Shown: positions 27,301 through 36,060 of the stretch, piece by piece
Position numbering within the stretch: the stretch's first letter is position 1
How the letters are laid out: each line of letters begins with the position of its first letter
Source: Triplophysa rosa
Taxonomy: Eukaryota; Chordata; Actinopteri; Cypriniformes; Nemacheilidae
Direction: 5' to 3'
DNA length: 64,000 nt
Assembly: GCF_024868665.1 (NCBI RefSeq)
Contig: NC_079893.1
Span: 9,222,907-9,286,906, forward strand
Made by a program: the position numbers and the translations under genes
Notes under the pieces: model-generated
Database searches by the model: none
What the model saw: the letters and a program-made list of their open reading frames with translations, nothing else
What the model was told of the DNA's origin: nothing

Positions 27301-29918
27301 GGTCCTTCCTTCCATCTCTCTGTTCATGTGTGTAATCATGAGATAACGTACGTCAGCGTCACTCCCACAGTCCTTCACCAGAGCTTAACCCAGACCAACC
27401 AATCCAGACCCCTGTGCCATTCACCCATCCCTCAAATCACACCGTGTTTACACCCAGTGTTAAGATCTGTCCTAAGCGGCATGAAATGCAAGCTGCCACT
27501 CGAGACAGATCGCTGTCCTATAGCTGATAGAACGTGGCGCTAACAACACCAAGGTATGGGTTCTATTCCCATTGCTCGTAAGGGGAATGAACAGTGAAAA
27601 ACGCATCTGGCTAATGAGTAAATGTACATTTGGTAGTGACATGCCACACATTTATCAAGAGGGTCTATGATGTAATGCATGCATACAAACAAAGATAATA
27701 GATACAACACTTGACACTTAAGGTACAATAAAAGTCCAAATGTTTCTTAAAAATATGCTTACATTTTAATCTTATAATCTTAAAACTAACTGTTGTTTAA
27801 CGTCAGTTCAGAATCTTTAACATCGGTTTTGTCAGATGTCAGTTTTGTGCTGGAATGCAGTGTATCACCGTAAGACTGCTATCGTCTTTCTGTTGTTTCC
27901 TTTCTCTCTTACTATCTTAACGTCCAGTGTCTCTTTCTGTCATGTTCTGTTCTGAAAAATTAATGTCAGATTTCTCTTATCTGCCCTTCCTACAAGCCTC
28001 CCTAGTGACCGTAATCCACCTTGTCAGCTCTGTTGTTGACTCGGTGGAGAATGAAGGTATTCTTTTACTGCTTCCTTAGTTGAGTCTTGGCTCTCTGGTA
28101 TTGGTGTCTTAGGGGTGATTATTGAGGTCTTAAAAATGCCATTTTTCTCACCAGTAAAAGAAAAGCATTTCTTTGACATGCCACATTTCAGGCATACGCC
28201 TTGTTAACCAATCACGTGCCTCATTTGATTCCATTGGCATATCATTGTTTGGCTAATTTGAGATGCTAAATTAAAATCCTGTCATATTAGATGAATACAT
28301 TTCTCTGTACTTTAGACATTTTTCAGTCTGCCCGCCTTTTCCTTATAAAATGTTTGCTTGCGAGCAAATGGCATGAAGACCATCTCCACAAACGCACATG
28401 TTTCTCTCTTGTTTCCACCTCCTACTACAGTGTTTTCTAGTATTTTGACATTTTCTCATTCTCTTTTCTCTCCGATTTTGTTCGCCTTTTCTTAAGAGTC
28501 ATTCTCGGCTCACGAACACAAGAACCCAAGAGGTGATGTTTTTATTTCGCTCGGTTTGCCTGAAGCCTTTCGATTTTGTTTGGTTCACACCCCTTCAATA
28601 TAACAAAACGCTGCATGCCCACAGTTCTGTGACAATAAATGTGTACCTCTTTAAATTGACTTGCTCATTTTAAAGCTTATTTCGGTGGCATTGAACCCAT
28701 GAAAGAGGCCACGCTGTTTTTGTCACAAGACTAATAGTGTTTTATTGATTTTTGCCTTTGTGTTCCCAATTAAACCTGCAGCATCGCCACAAAAATCCAC
28801 TCAAACGTCTTCAATCGAAACTCACTTTGAAAAGATCCATAATCAAATTTGTGGTCAGGTGGATCTTTGAGAGTATATTAATTGCAGATGTCAGATTCTG
28901 TGAAAGTTGTTGTTATTTATACAAACATGCTCACATTTATTGTGGTATGTACATTTGTGGTGTGTGTATGTGTGTGCATCAGTAATATTGACGTTGCATG
29001 CGGTTGGTTTTTAATGATTGCTAACTCGGCTGGTATTAACAGTGTGGTTTATGAGGAGGTTGAAGTCAATTCAGTTGTTATTTAAAGTACATGAAAACAT
29101 TTTCATTGGACAAGAATCATGAGATTCAATCTGTAAGGCTGAATTGACCCCAGTCCTCCTCTTGTGATTGTGTGTGTAACTAAAATCTAATCGCAGATTT
29201 TGTTTCGCTCGTATCATTAACTCTTTTCTTTTGTCCAACAGGCTATCATTGGGACACATCTGACTGGATGCCGAGCATTCAACTTCCTGGAATCCAGGAG
29301 TTCCCTCAGTATGAGGTAGGGGAGTCCCCGCCCACCCTTTACACCGACCCCGCCTTGCTGGACACAGACTACTACCCCGGCGGATATGACATCGAAAGCG
29401 ACTTCCCTCCTCCACCCGATGACTTTCCCGCCCACGACGACCTGCCCCCTCCTCCGCCCGTGCCGGAGTACGGAGAACGCTATGACACATTGCAGTCCAC
29501 CACGCGGGCACCCAACAGCACCCCCTCCAGTCCCGGAGGGTCCGGAATTCGCCAGCGCCCACCCCTACCCCAGCTCTACAGCCTCACCCAGTTCCTACCC
29601 CAACACCATTATTCCTCAGATGCAGAACCACAGACCAACCCTTCCAGCACCATCACTTCCTCCACCACTGGAGGCTACCGGCGCGGAGGCTACCCTCTGA
29701 GCTACGGCAGCGATTTCAATCCTCCGGCCGCAGACAACATGTCCCTGTCGCTGTACACGTCGACGGCGTCCTGCTCGGACATGTCTGCCTGCTGCGAGGA
29801 GTCAGAGGTAATGATGAGCGACTTCGACAGCGGCGGAGAGGAGGAGGGAACTCCGTTGCAGAGGCTGGTGATACCTCCACTGGACTCGCATCACCCACAG
29901 CAGCATACTGAAGTCTGA
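6577..29918 (+). CDS. fat1: FAT1 atypical cadherin, C-terminal ~69% (20 exons)
   Basis: Giant single-pass cadherin of the plasma membrane, acting in cell adhesion, planar polarity, actin control and growth signalling. Exons: 6577-6852, 6996-7206, 7835-11905, 13603-13799, 14218-14371, 16033-16266, 17222-17611, 18294-18508, 18840-18977, 19070-19213, 19367-19564, 20384-21206, 21347-21478, 21755-21912, 22397-22853, 22944-23097, 24099-24209, 24355-24998, 25134-25271, 29242-29918. All introns are GT-AG and phases match throughout, giving 9,522 nt, 3,173 codons plus stop with no frameshift. Order: about 21 cadherin repeats (DxNDNxP junctions), EGF, laminin G, four EGF, transmembrane helix, cytoplasmic tail ending HTEV (PDZ ligand). 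Compared with the ~4,590-residue family length, about 1,400 N-terminal residues lie left of the window. Identity as FAT1 rather than FAT2/3 rests on close residue-by-residue agreement with human FAT1 as I remember it; fat1a versus fat1b was not resolved. Confidence 0.96.
7835..11905 (+). CDS. fat1: fat1 giant 4,071-bp cadherin exon
   Basis: A single exon of 4,071 nt (acceptor ttcatag at 7828-7834, donor gtacgc at 11906) encodes about twelve and a half cadherin repeats. FAT genes characteristically carry one such ~4-kb exon, which supports orthology. Classical linkers (DENDNAP, DVNDNPP, DINDNPP, DLNDNAP) alternate with degenerate ones ([36 protein letters not shown]) that lack calcium ligands; the same alternation occurs in human FAT1 as I recall it. 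The frame continues upstream to 7681, but that part is intron: the human alignment resumes exactly at the acceptor (SG|NVANSF). Confidence 0.95.
11906..13602 (+). mobile_element. fat1 intron holding a transposon with a nested MITE
   Basis: An outer element of about 640 bp starts at 12483 (ctagaggtgtgatgatac) and ends at 13125 (tattgtgacacccctag); its termini are imperfect inverted repeats. Inside it, at 12812-13082, sits a 271-bp foldback MITE whose ends are taaaaggatagtttacccaa and its reverse complement. The rest of the 1.7-kb intron is unremarkable. No clear target duplication was seen for the outer element. Confidence 0.65.
13603..19564 (+). CDS. fat1: fat1 exons for the distal cadherin repeats
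   Basis: Eight exons (13603-13799, 14218-14371, 16033-16266, 17222-17611, 18294-18508, 18840-18977, 19070-19213, 19367-19564) encode the membrane-proximal cadherin repeats. Linkers DANDNSP, DVNDNAP, DINDNPP, DVNDNSP and DINDNPP are visible, with DRE and DxD calcium motifs inside the repeats. The junction residues match human FAT1 at each splice (for example DSETG|ELK and [12 protein letters not shown]). Exon-level phases are 0 or 1, which keeps individual repeats modular. Confidence 0.92.
14372..16032 (+). other. fat1 intron, nothing recognised
   Basis: A 1.66-kb intron between two cadherin exons that join in phase 1 (DSETG|GELK). Several ORFs of 60-140 codons occur but none has a domain or splice support. 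Confidence 0.6.
16267..17221 (+). repeat. fat1 intron with a degraded MITE copy
   Basis: A diverged copy of the aaagggatagttcaccc family runs from about 16915 (aaagggctagtttaccc) to about 17140 (catgacagaattttggttaa); its right terminus is truncated. The remaining intron is featureless. Confidence 0.65.
17612..18293 (+). other. fat1 intron, nothing recognised
   Basis: A 682-bp AT-rich intron with a homopolymer T tract at about 17985-18000. No additional exon is needed: EGF-like or cadherin sequence continues directly across it (DPHTG|GIFVIE). Confidence 0.6.
19565..20383 (+). other. fat1 intron, nothing recognised
   Basis: An 819-bp intron between QVQ and [10 protein letters not shown]. It contains a ggctccctctactgattgtg stretch at about 20067 that belongs to the same motif class as the CTCF-like sites elsewhere in the window, but the match is weak. 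Confidence 0.55.
20384..21206 (+). CDS. fat1: fat1 exon: last cadherin repeat and juxta-EGF region
   Basis: An 823-nt exon with acceptor gactcag. It finishes a cadherin repeat, continues with [12 protein letters not shown] and a further cadherin-like module ([14 protein letters not shown]), and then a non-cadherin region around [20 protein letters not shown] that links the cadherin array to the EGF/laminin section in FAT1-type proteins. Two [15 protein letters not shown] cysteines precede the first EGF. It ends in phase 1 at a gtacac donor. Confidence 0.92.
21207..21346 (+). other. fat1: 140-bp fat1 intron dominated by a (GT)n microsatellite
   Basis: A GT dinucleotide run fills 21281-21339 and stops six bases before the acceptor attgtag at 21340-21346. 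The normal pyrimidine tract is therefore replaced by alternating GT. The intron is still required, because the flanking exons are in matching phase 1 and encode contiguous FAT1 protein (CLCEG|AECP). Confidence 0.9.
21347..22853 (+). CDS. fat1: fat1 exons: EGF 1, laminin G domain, start of EGF 2
   Basis: Three exons. 21347-21478 encodes a six-cysteine EGF module ([13 protein letters not shown]...CVC). 21755-21912 and 22397-22853 encode a laminin G domain: [11 protein letters not shown] start, [20 protein letters not shown] strand core, GQWHTV, and the closing cysteine pair near [13 protein letters not shown] and PGCSL. The exon ends within the next EGF ([12 protein letters not shown]). The 484-bp intron 21913-22396 between the laminin G halves holds nothing recognisable. 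Confidence 0.93.
22944..24209 (+). CDS. fat1: fat1 exons: EGF modules 2-4
   Basis: Exons 22944-23097 and 24099-24209. They complete the second EGF ([14 protein letters not shown]), encode the third ([14 protein letters not shown]...[12 protein letters not shown], with its last Cys codon across the junction) and the fourth ([13 protein letters not shown]...[12 protein letters not shown]). Phase 2 splices split arginine codons before conserved cysteines on both sides, as expected for EGF cassettes in FAT genes. Confidence 0.92.
23131..23481. repeat. Two adjoining 'aaagggatagttcaccc' foldback MITEs in a fat1 intron
   Basis: A complete element of about 325 bp runs from 23157 (aaaggaatagttcacctt) to 23481 (ggtgaactattccttta), with the interior forming a long hairpin around tgttggaaaaagaaaaccgt and its near complement. 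Immediately before it a truncated right end (tttttgggtgaactatcctt) of a second copy lies at 23134-23156. This is the same family as at 12812, 16915, 31231, 50499 and 51699. It is non-coding and non-autonomous. Confidence 0.85.
24355..24998 (+). CDS. fat1: fat1 exon: calcium-binding EGF 5, transmembrane helix, proximal tail
   Basis: A 644-nt exon. It encodes a DVDEC-type calcium-binding EGF ([16 protein letters not shown]), a short stalk, one hydrophobic helix of 21 residues (24536-24598) and a basic stop-transfer sequence [11 protein letters not shown]. The cytoplasmic part contains [32 protein letters not shown] and the proline stretch [10 protein letters not shown], the last consistent with Ena/VASP binding reported for FAT1. 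This tail is nearly identical to mammalian FAT1 as I remember it. Confidence 0.95.
25134..25271 (+). CDS. fat1: fat1 tail exon ending SESCDDNG
   Basis: A 138-nt phase 1-1 exon encoding [13 protein letters not shown] and the conserved [16 protein letters not shown]. Its phase 1 end is compatible with direct splicing to the last exon at 29242 or with inclusion of the cassettes at 27997 and 28497, or the candidate terminal exon at 27122. Confidence 0.93.
25634..26010. repeat. AT-rich foldback transposon remnant
   Basis: Very T-rich, beginning near ttatagttataggtttg and ending near gtaaactataataaccac, so the termini (ttatagtt/aactataa) are complementary. Long runs of tttattt give spurious plus-strand ORFs rich in F, L, I and Y. 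It lies in the large fat1 tail intron. Confidence 0.5.
27122..27165 (+). CDS. fat1: Candidate alternative terminal exon of fat1
   Basis: A strong acceptor (pyrimidine tract and ttttcag ending at 27121) is followed by sequence that, joined in phase 1 to the exon ending at 25271, reads [14 protein letters not shown] and then TAA at 27163-27165. An ATTAAA occurs just downstream. Use of this exon would replace the last 225 residues of the tail, including the PDZ ligand, with 14 residues. Seen: splice site, phase, stop. Inferred: actual use. I cannot recall a matching vertebrate isoform. Confidence 0.35.
27997..28056 (+). CDS. fat1: Cassette exon (60 bp) of the fat1 cytoplasmic tail
   Basis: Acceptor ccttcctacaag and donor ggtatt flank 60 bp that are open in phase 1-1 and read [19 protein letters not shown] after a split alanine codon. 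The sequence matches, position for position with conservative changes, the segment at the same place in the FAT3 tail as I remember it (between SCDDN and YHWDTSDW). It is therefore very likely an ancient optional exon. Isoforms of mammalian FAT1 with 12- and 32-residue tail insertions have been described; 20 residues here plus 12 from the next cassette equals 32. Confidence 0.75.
28497..28532 (+). CDS. fat1: Cassette exon (36 bp) of the fat1 cytoplasmic tail
   Basis: A microexon with pyrimidine-rich acceptor cttttcttaag and donor ggtgatg, phase 1-1, encoding [12 protein letters not shown]. When both cassettes are included the tail reads ...ENE, then twelve residues, then GYHWDTSDW; in FAT3 the spacing between ENE and YHWD is also twelve residues plus a small residue. 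The exact length agreement supports a real exon even though this segment is not conserved in sequence. Expected to be tissue-regulated. Confidence 0.65.
29242..29918 (+). CDS. fat1: fat1 last exon, PDZ-binding C-terminus
   Basis: Acceptor ccaacag at 29235-29241; reads [25 protein letters not shown], then [22 protein letters not shown], a low-complexity S/P/T region, [29 protein letters not shown] and ends [15 protein letters not shown] with TGA at 29916-29918. The HTEV end is the class I PDZ ligand of FAT1. Two proline-rich blocks ([19 protein letters not shown]) are candidate Ena/VASP EVH1 ligands. Confidence 0.96.
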
Positions 29919-30860
29919 CACTGGATCCAACGCAGCAAAATATCAAAAGTGCCTAAATGAAACCCTGCTACAAGAGACTGTGCATTACTACCGTAATAGC
30001 AAAACTTGTACGGTACACGAACGTAGTCTTACAGTTAACGTAAATGCCAAACGCACGCCGTACCAGTCTTTCTGTCACCGGAGAGGGTTCTCGCACAAGT
30101 TCTCTCCGGTAGCTCTTGCGGGCTGTTGTTATTATTAAACATAGTATTGAAGAGAACGCAAGAATTGGCTGTGCCATTAGAAAAAAAAACAATCCTCGTG
30201 CACAAGATGTCTGACAGTACCATGCTGAGATGTACAATTTACACAAAATCATAACTGTATTGTCGTTGAGAGAAAACGCATCATTTCAAGGTGATATCTG
30301 AATTTGAATAGCTAAAACCATGCAAAGTGATTTTTATACAAATCCTCATTCATTTGTAATGTAAATTTCAATGTACAGTTTTGATTTCAAGGTTTTACTA
30401 GGTTTTTGTAGATATTTTTTGCTTTTATTTTCCAAAAAAGACAACAGGAAAAGTAGTATACCGACTCAAATGATGTGTCATTGTCCGCCTTACTGTATGT
30501 TCATCAATAAGCAAAGACGTTAAGAGAATTTTAAAAAAGAGAAGGAAAAAAGGATATGAATCGTGCATTCATCTCTGAAAGGATCCCATGATGGCTGTCT
30601 GCATATTCTTGTAATGTGTTGGTTTTCTTTTGTTTATTTGTTGTTTGTAAATTGTGACTTTGGAACATCTTTATTTTTTCCACCATGAAAATGGGACCCA
30701 ATATATTTATAGTGCGAGATGATTCACAGACATGTGACTTTTTCAGGGGTCTGTGTGTGTGTGAGCAATGCTACGGTCTTGTTTTATGATTTTTATTAAA
30801 TACTGCCACTAGCTTAACTGCTTTACTACTGGCAATAAATTATTCTCTAAAATGGGTGTT
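29919..30860 (+). promoter_or_regulatory. fat1: fat1 3' UTR and polyadenylation signal
   Basis: Non-coding after the stop codon. The first convincing AATAAA is at 30834-30839 (ggcaataaattatt), followed by a T/G-rich stretch at about 30850-30870, which predicts cleavage near 30855-30865. No ORF of note lies here. Confidence 0.7.
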
Positions 30861-31005
30861 TGTCTCATGCATTTATTTATAATTTACCTAAACAGAAAAG
30901 TTCATCCTTAATGCCTCATAAATGCAAAGTATTTCATATTAATTCAGCTGTCTTGTGTACACTGTTAACACGTACAGTATTGTCATGTTGTGACTGTATT
31001 TTTTA

Positions 31006-31019
31006 GCTCCCTCTAGTGG
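31006..31019 (-). promoter_or_regulatory. CTCF-like motif between fat1 and casp3
   Basis: On the minus strand the sequence reads CCACTAGAGGGAGC, close to the CTCF core CCASYAGRKGGC. It lies about 170 bp beyond the predicted fat1 polyadenylation site and 850 bp before the casp3 TATA box, a sensible place for a boundary. Motif match only; occupancy is unknown. Confidence 0.35.
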
Positions 31020-31230
31020 ATGGAAAAAGGCACTCAAACAGATTTGCAGTACACAAATAAGTTTTGCATTAGGTAGGTGCCGAAAAGCAGGGTTACGATC
31101 TTAGCTACAGTGAATTGAACCGGTATCTATTGTATTTCGTTTCTAAGTATGTAAACCAAGGAGGTCTATAATACCTTGAAATTATGACATCAGTGGCAGT
31201 TGCCCAGATGATGCGGTCTGATGCGGAGTG

Positions 31231-31432
31231 TTAAAGGGATAGTACCCATTCACTATTGTATAGATACAAACCCACTCCACATCAATGGGTATCATACTGC
31301 CGTTGCTCAGTTACTGAACATTCTTCAAAATATCTTAGTTTGTGTTCTGCAGAAGAAGAAAGGCATACAGTGTTGAAATGACCAGAGGGTAAGTAAATGA
31401 TGACAGAATTTTCATCGTGAGGTGAACTATTC
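31231..31432. repeat. Foldback MITE of the 'aaagggatag' family
   Basis: It starts at ttaaagggatagtacccatt and ends near tgacagaattttcatcgtga followed by ggtgaactattc; interior shares cttcaaaatatcttag with the other copies in the window. About 200 bp, internally deleted. It lies between fat1 and casp3. Confidence 0.7.
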
Positions 31433-31857
31433 GGATGCAGCCTATTAACACCCAATGAGATACCTGAAATATCTAAGCAAAAGTCAAATATTCGTCTGCA
31501 TTTCAAAACACGTAATCGTTGCTAAAACACTCGTAATGATGAGGACAAGGAAGAGATCGAGGGAGAGGACACGGAGAACACTGAATAAAACAAAGTTGTC
31601 ATTTTATCTTAAGAGAATGAAGAGTAAAATATTAGTAATATACTATATTGAACTTAGTATTACTTATTAATATTATAATATAGTATTCAGTAGTTGACTA
31701 TAGTAAATTAAACTGCACTTAGTACTATCGTATTTAAAAATACTACAGTATCTAGAAATTTTACAGTTTACTATGGTAAATAAAATAATACACTATAGCG
31801 TGTTTAATGTTTGTAAATGCTTTAACTAAACTCCTCTTTTCTTGAGATTTAGAAAAC

Positions 31858-32026
31858 TATATAAAAGTGTCCAGCAGAGGACGCTATTGTAGCGCAATGT
31901 CATCTGCGCAGGATCGTCTACAAACCTCCCATAGAGACGAGACGTGTACTTCCTGGATGCTCAGTTATCGCTTTGTCTTTGGAGTCTTATACATTACAAG
32001 CTCTCCGTAACGGGGCGTTTTCTCGG
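31858..32026 (+). promoter_or_regulatory. casp3a: casp3 promoter and 5' UTR exon
   Basis: A TATA box (tatataaaa, 31858-31866) predicts initiation near 31890. A candidate non-coding first exon then runs to a strong donor (ctcgg|gtaaga) at 32026/32027. A CTCF-like CCAGCAGAGGACGC (31871-31884) overlaps the core promoter. Exon 2, containing the start codon, follows a cattcag acceptor at 32804-32810. The start site is inferred from sequence only. Confidence 0.55.
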
Positions 32027-32832
32027 GTAAGAATATACTGCATTTTCCCAGCAGTTCTTTTTTAGCTACTTGCCATTATGTTGTGTTATATATTTGTATC
32101 TGTTTAAGCACCCAAAGCAAACAAAGAAACGCCAAGCATACGCATGTATGTTTTAAACCTTATAGAGTTAATAGAGCAACACGCCGCTTTTTCAGTAGAG
32201 TTCATGGATTCACTTGAGCACTAGAATAGACACACAGACATTTCTGTTTTCTGAAATGTCTTTCTTCATTGTTCTTTCTGTCAGTACTGTGTATGCATTA
32301 TAGGACACGCGGAACTTGACCCCGGTTGTGTTTTAATAACTTAGTATGCTGCCTAGTGCCTACTATGACGACCTTGTAGGGTGCAATATGCGCTTTCCAC
32401 ACGAAACTGCAGTTTAGGTAACGTTTGGAAGCTAGTACCTTGGCTTTGAGTCACACTCAGTGTGTTAATTATCTATAGGTTTTAAAAGGTGAAAGCTGTA
32501 ACGTTACGTGTTTTATATTTTGTAAACTGTTAAACAAAGACTTTCCCAAATCTTTAAGTAGCTTACTATACTTTCTATCTAAAACTTCACGACATGTTAC
32601 ACTTTACATTCATTTTACGTATCGTTTTTGCGTAGCCGTTTAAGGCAGACGGTGTCGTCACTGCTCGTGTTTTTTCTCTCGCGCAGCTTCTCATTGGCTG
32701 ACTGCTAAAGCAAGAATCATCCGCGTGCATCTTCTGTGACTCGACGTAACGTGTGATACCGCTTCATCACATTTCTTCTTCTGGGGTTAAAACCTTTGAA
32801 CTTCATTCAGAAGTGCCCAAAAGCGCTCGAAG

Positions 32833-34695
32833 ATGAACGGAGACTGCGTTGACGCGCGGCGCGAGGACACAACAGAGTAAGATAATCTTGACGACTGTTG
32901 CTATGCAGCTTTCAGGAGTGAGTGACAGCCCAGACACAGTGTTCTCTATGTTTTGCTTTCTTTCTTTGTTGTCCATGTCTATAATAGTATTAAATGATAA
33001 AAGGATTTAAGCTCTTGAGCTATCTCTTTAACCTATTGAGAATAAATGCAGATTTGTTTAGTCTGACTTAATGTAATACATTTGAAGAATTTGGTTCCAA
33101 AATGAGATAACATAAATGAAAAATCATGTTTTTATTGTGTTAGTTAGCTGTATTTTTTGAGTTATTATGGCTGCAGTTTGATTGGAATGCACAATAAAAA
33201 AACATGATTTTAAAAAGAAATAAAAAATGAGTTATCTCATTTTGGAACCAAATTCTTAATTTGTTCATGCGTGCCACCCAGTGCTGGTAATGATGGGCCG
33301 TCAGGACAGCAGTCCATGCAGGTGGATGCACAGCCTCACTTACACCCCTTCAGATACAGCCTGGTCTACCCCAACATAGGGTATTGTGTCATCATCAACA
33401 ACAAGAACTTTGACCCAAAGACAGGTAACACTTGCTTTTTATTTGTTTGTTGTTGTTTTATTTTTTTTCCTTTTGACATTGTTAGTCTTTTGATAAGCTG
33501 CAACAACCAAACCTATTTTTTGAAAGTTGTCATGCACACCAAAATGATTGTTAAACATTCACATCTTTGTTCTCTAAAAAATGAACAATATTAAATGAAT
33601 ATTTTTTAGAATACAGTGATTATACAGTACCTGCACTTTACGTTCTGCAGGCATGAACCAACGCAATGGCACTGATGTAGATGCCGGAAACATGATGAAC
33701 GTGTTTCGAAAGCTTGGATACACTGTAAAAGTTTACAATGACCAGAGAGCTCAGCAGATTGTGCAAGTTTTAACCGCAGGTATGGACTGAATGTGCTTTT
33801 ATAAAAGATGTTGTCATCCTTAAATGTTGCATTGCATGGGTGCACTCATCTCTTTTCATTTTGTTGAACATACTACTCGCACTATTTATAAAGTGTAACC
33901 AGTCAGTGTTATTTGCTACTTCTTTTACAGTCGCCAAGGAAAACCACAGCCGCTGTGCTTCATTTGTGTGTGTGCTGTTGAGTCATGGAGATGAGGGTGA
34001 GTTTTTTGGCACCGATGGTCCCGTGAAACTCAAGTCTCTAACCAGCCTTTTCAGAGGGGACCGCTGCCCAACACTAGTGGGGAAGCCCAAACTTTTCTTC
34101 ATACAGGTATATATGTACAGAAGTGTGAGGCTCTTCTAGGTCGATGTTCACTGTTAATTATTACTGTGGTTTTGTGTATATAGGCGTGTAGAGGCACAGA
34201 TCTGGATCCTGGTGTAGAGACGGACAGTAGGCCAGATGAACCAGATGTGAGGATCCCTGTTGAGGCCGACTTCCTGTATGCCTATTCTACAGCACCAGGT
34301 GCAGATACACAAAAACAGGACACAATGACGTACAAAACAAATCACAAAGGCTACATATGCACTCTTTATAATGTTCTTCAGTGCACACACAGGGAAAGAC
34401 TTAGTAAGTAAGGTTTTTAAGAGTAAGTGAATTTTTCTTCTTAACAAATGTTTCTCTTCTGTCAGGTTATTACTCTTGGAGAAACACTATGACTGGCTCG
34501 TGGTTCATTCAGTCTCTCTGTGAAATGATGTCAAAATATGGCAGAGAACTGGAGCTCATGCAGATCATGACTAGGGTCAACCATAAGGTGGCACTTGACT
34601 TTGAGTCGACCTCCAACACGCCAGGCTTTGATGCCAAGAAACAAATCCCCTGCATTGTCTCAATGCTCACCAAAGAGATGTACTTCACTGCTTGA
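32833..34695 (+). CDS. casp3a: Caspase-3 (effector cysteine protease), 278 aa
   Basis: Executes apoptosis by cleaving DExD targets in the cytosol. Coding exons: 32833-32876, 33282-33424, 33651-33779, 33931-34106, 34184-34298, 34466-34695; phases agree and sum to 837 nt. Catalytic His124 lies in LLSHGDEG and Cys166 in QACRG, with an intron between Q164 and A165. The inter-subunit linker holds VETD178-S, the expected initiator-caspase cleavage site; the prodomain has a possible MQVD30-A site. The small subunit includes [17 protein letters not shown]. The length matches the family (human 277). The start MNGDCVDA agrees with zebrafish Casp3a as I remember it, hence the symbol; the fish casp3b paralogue is the alternative. 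It lies 1.9 kb downstream of fat1, same strand, and converges with acsl1. Confidence 0.95.
33085..33257. repeat. Foldback element next to a casp3 splice acceptor
   Basis: Arms at about 33086-33110 (gaatttggttccaaaatgag) and 33231-33256 are reverse complements; a shorter inner pair (aaatcatgttttt / aaaaacatgattt) extends the hairpin. About 170 bp, inserted in the intron after the first coding exon, ending only about 24 bp before the acceptor at 33280-33281. Confidence 0.8.
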
Positions 34696-35695
34696 GGATT
34701 ATAAACTGGGTGCTAAAAGGGAAGAGCATTTTTGTGGTGTGGGATATAGATTTAGGAGGTACAGTATAGGGATGATACGATTAAACACTTCTGAACACTC
34801 CTCAAAGAAGCACTGGCTTAGAAACATTTGTAGAACATGCTCAGTTTGGGATTACAACTGTCTCAGGGCTGTAATGTCGTGTTTACTATTAATTATAGTC
34901 GCAGTTTCTGCTTTCGTATGTGAAATATAGGTGCTAATCTTTTGTTTGTTATAGTGGTGTGATCATACAATTCACTTGCCTCTCATTTTCTAGTGACAAA
35001 GATACCATCGAATGAGGCTTGTTGGGATTTATAGAATTACACAAATCAGGGACTTTGATAACATTTCTTACGATACAGCAGTAGTTAGTGTTGAAATAGA
35101 ACTCAATCACAGGGCATTCTTTACACAGAGGACAGTTCACAGGTCCTCATTTAAAAGAAACCAGTGTGCCTATTTTAATGTGAATAAAAACAATCAAAAT
35201 TACTCGCAGGTGCCTCTATATTGAGCCATTTTATAAACGTTCTGTAATGTTACGCACAGCTGTCTGCCAAGACACAACATAAAAGGCTTCAGCTTTCATT
35301 TTCAGAAAATTCCACCGAATATGTGTAGTGCTGTGAATTACTAGACACATTATGAATTTGAACTTATACAGACATAAATGCACTTACAGTCATTGGCCCA
35401 TAGATTTCTCTTACACAATTATTTTATAAACTGAGTAACATGTTTCTTATTTGTGGTAAGTGCAGCATCCATTACCGCAATAGGAAGGAACTTTAACTAG
35501 TCCCTTTAAGAGTGTGAATGTTAACATCAAGCTGAGAGAAACTGGTCATGCATGCGCTTAACTGATTGTTGTGCAATGAACTGAATTTATGCTGTCATGT
35601 GCATGTTTGTTATACATAAATACATTCGTTTGTGTATGTACAAACTAGACCTTTCCTATATACAATAATAAACTTCTGCAGTGCACCATCTGATT
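34696..35695 (+). promoter_or_regulatory. casp3a: casp3 3' UTR with two polyadenylation signals
   Basis: AATAAA at about 35182 (gtgaataaaaac) could give a short UTR; the stronger site is AATAAA at 35667-35672 followed by a T/G-rich region at 35690-35700. The convergent acsl1 gene is predicted to end about 350 bp further on, so the two transcripts need not overlap. Confidence 0.6.
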
Positions 35696-36060
35696 GTCAT
35701 TCATTTAAACAGCTTCTATAGAACTGAAAGCCAAAGAGACTAGCAATACAGCAATTATAAAACCAAAGAAGAGGCAGAAAAAAATTCACGTTATACATAC
35801 ATTAATGTACTTGTGCTTCTATTAGCTGTTTGAACTGTAAGGGAATGTTTTGTGTAATGAAAGGATGCTAATATTAGAGTTATTATAAAAATATTCATTT
35901 ACAAATATTTAAACTTACATGTCACCCTTTTAATAAGGATGTGACCGAGATTATCATAGAGCACATCCTTATTTACTTTGATGCAGGTCCAAATGCAGTC
36001 ACACATATTTAAAATGGCACAAAACCTGAACAAATACTAGAAACAACCAAAAGTCAAGCC

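Larger units (their letters stand above)
25272..29241 (+). other. fat1: Large fat1 tail intron (constitutive view)
   Basis: Almost 4 kb between the last two constitutive exons. Apart from the AT-rich foldback at 25634, it holds the two cassette exons and one candidate terminal exon described separately. The other acceptor-like sites I checked (for example before 26374 and 28782) do not give phase-compatible exons. Confidence 0.7.

Noticed and set aside
29071..29562. 163-codon minus-strand frame
   Set aside because: Antisense of the last fat1 exon; rich in G and R because the sense strand is proline-rich.
31455..31670. 71-codon frame between fat1 and casp3
   Set aside because: Basic, low-complexity (RTRKRSRERTRRT) from purine-rich DNA; no splice or homology support.
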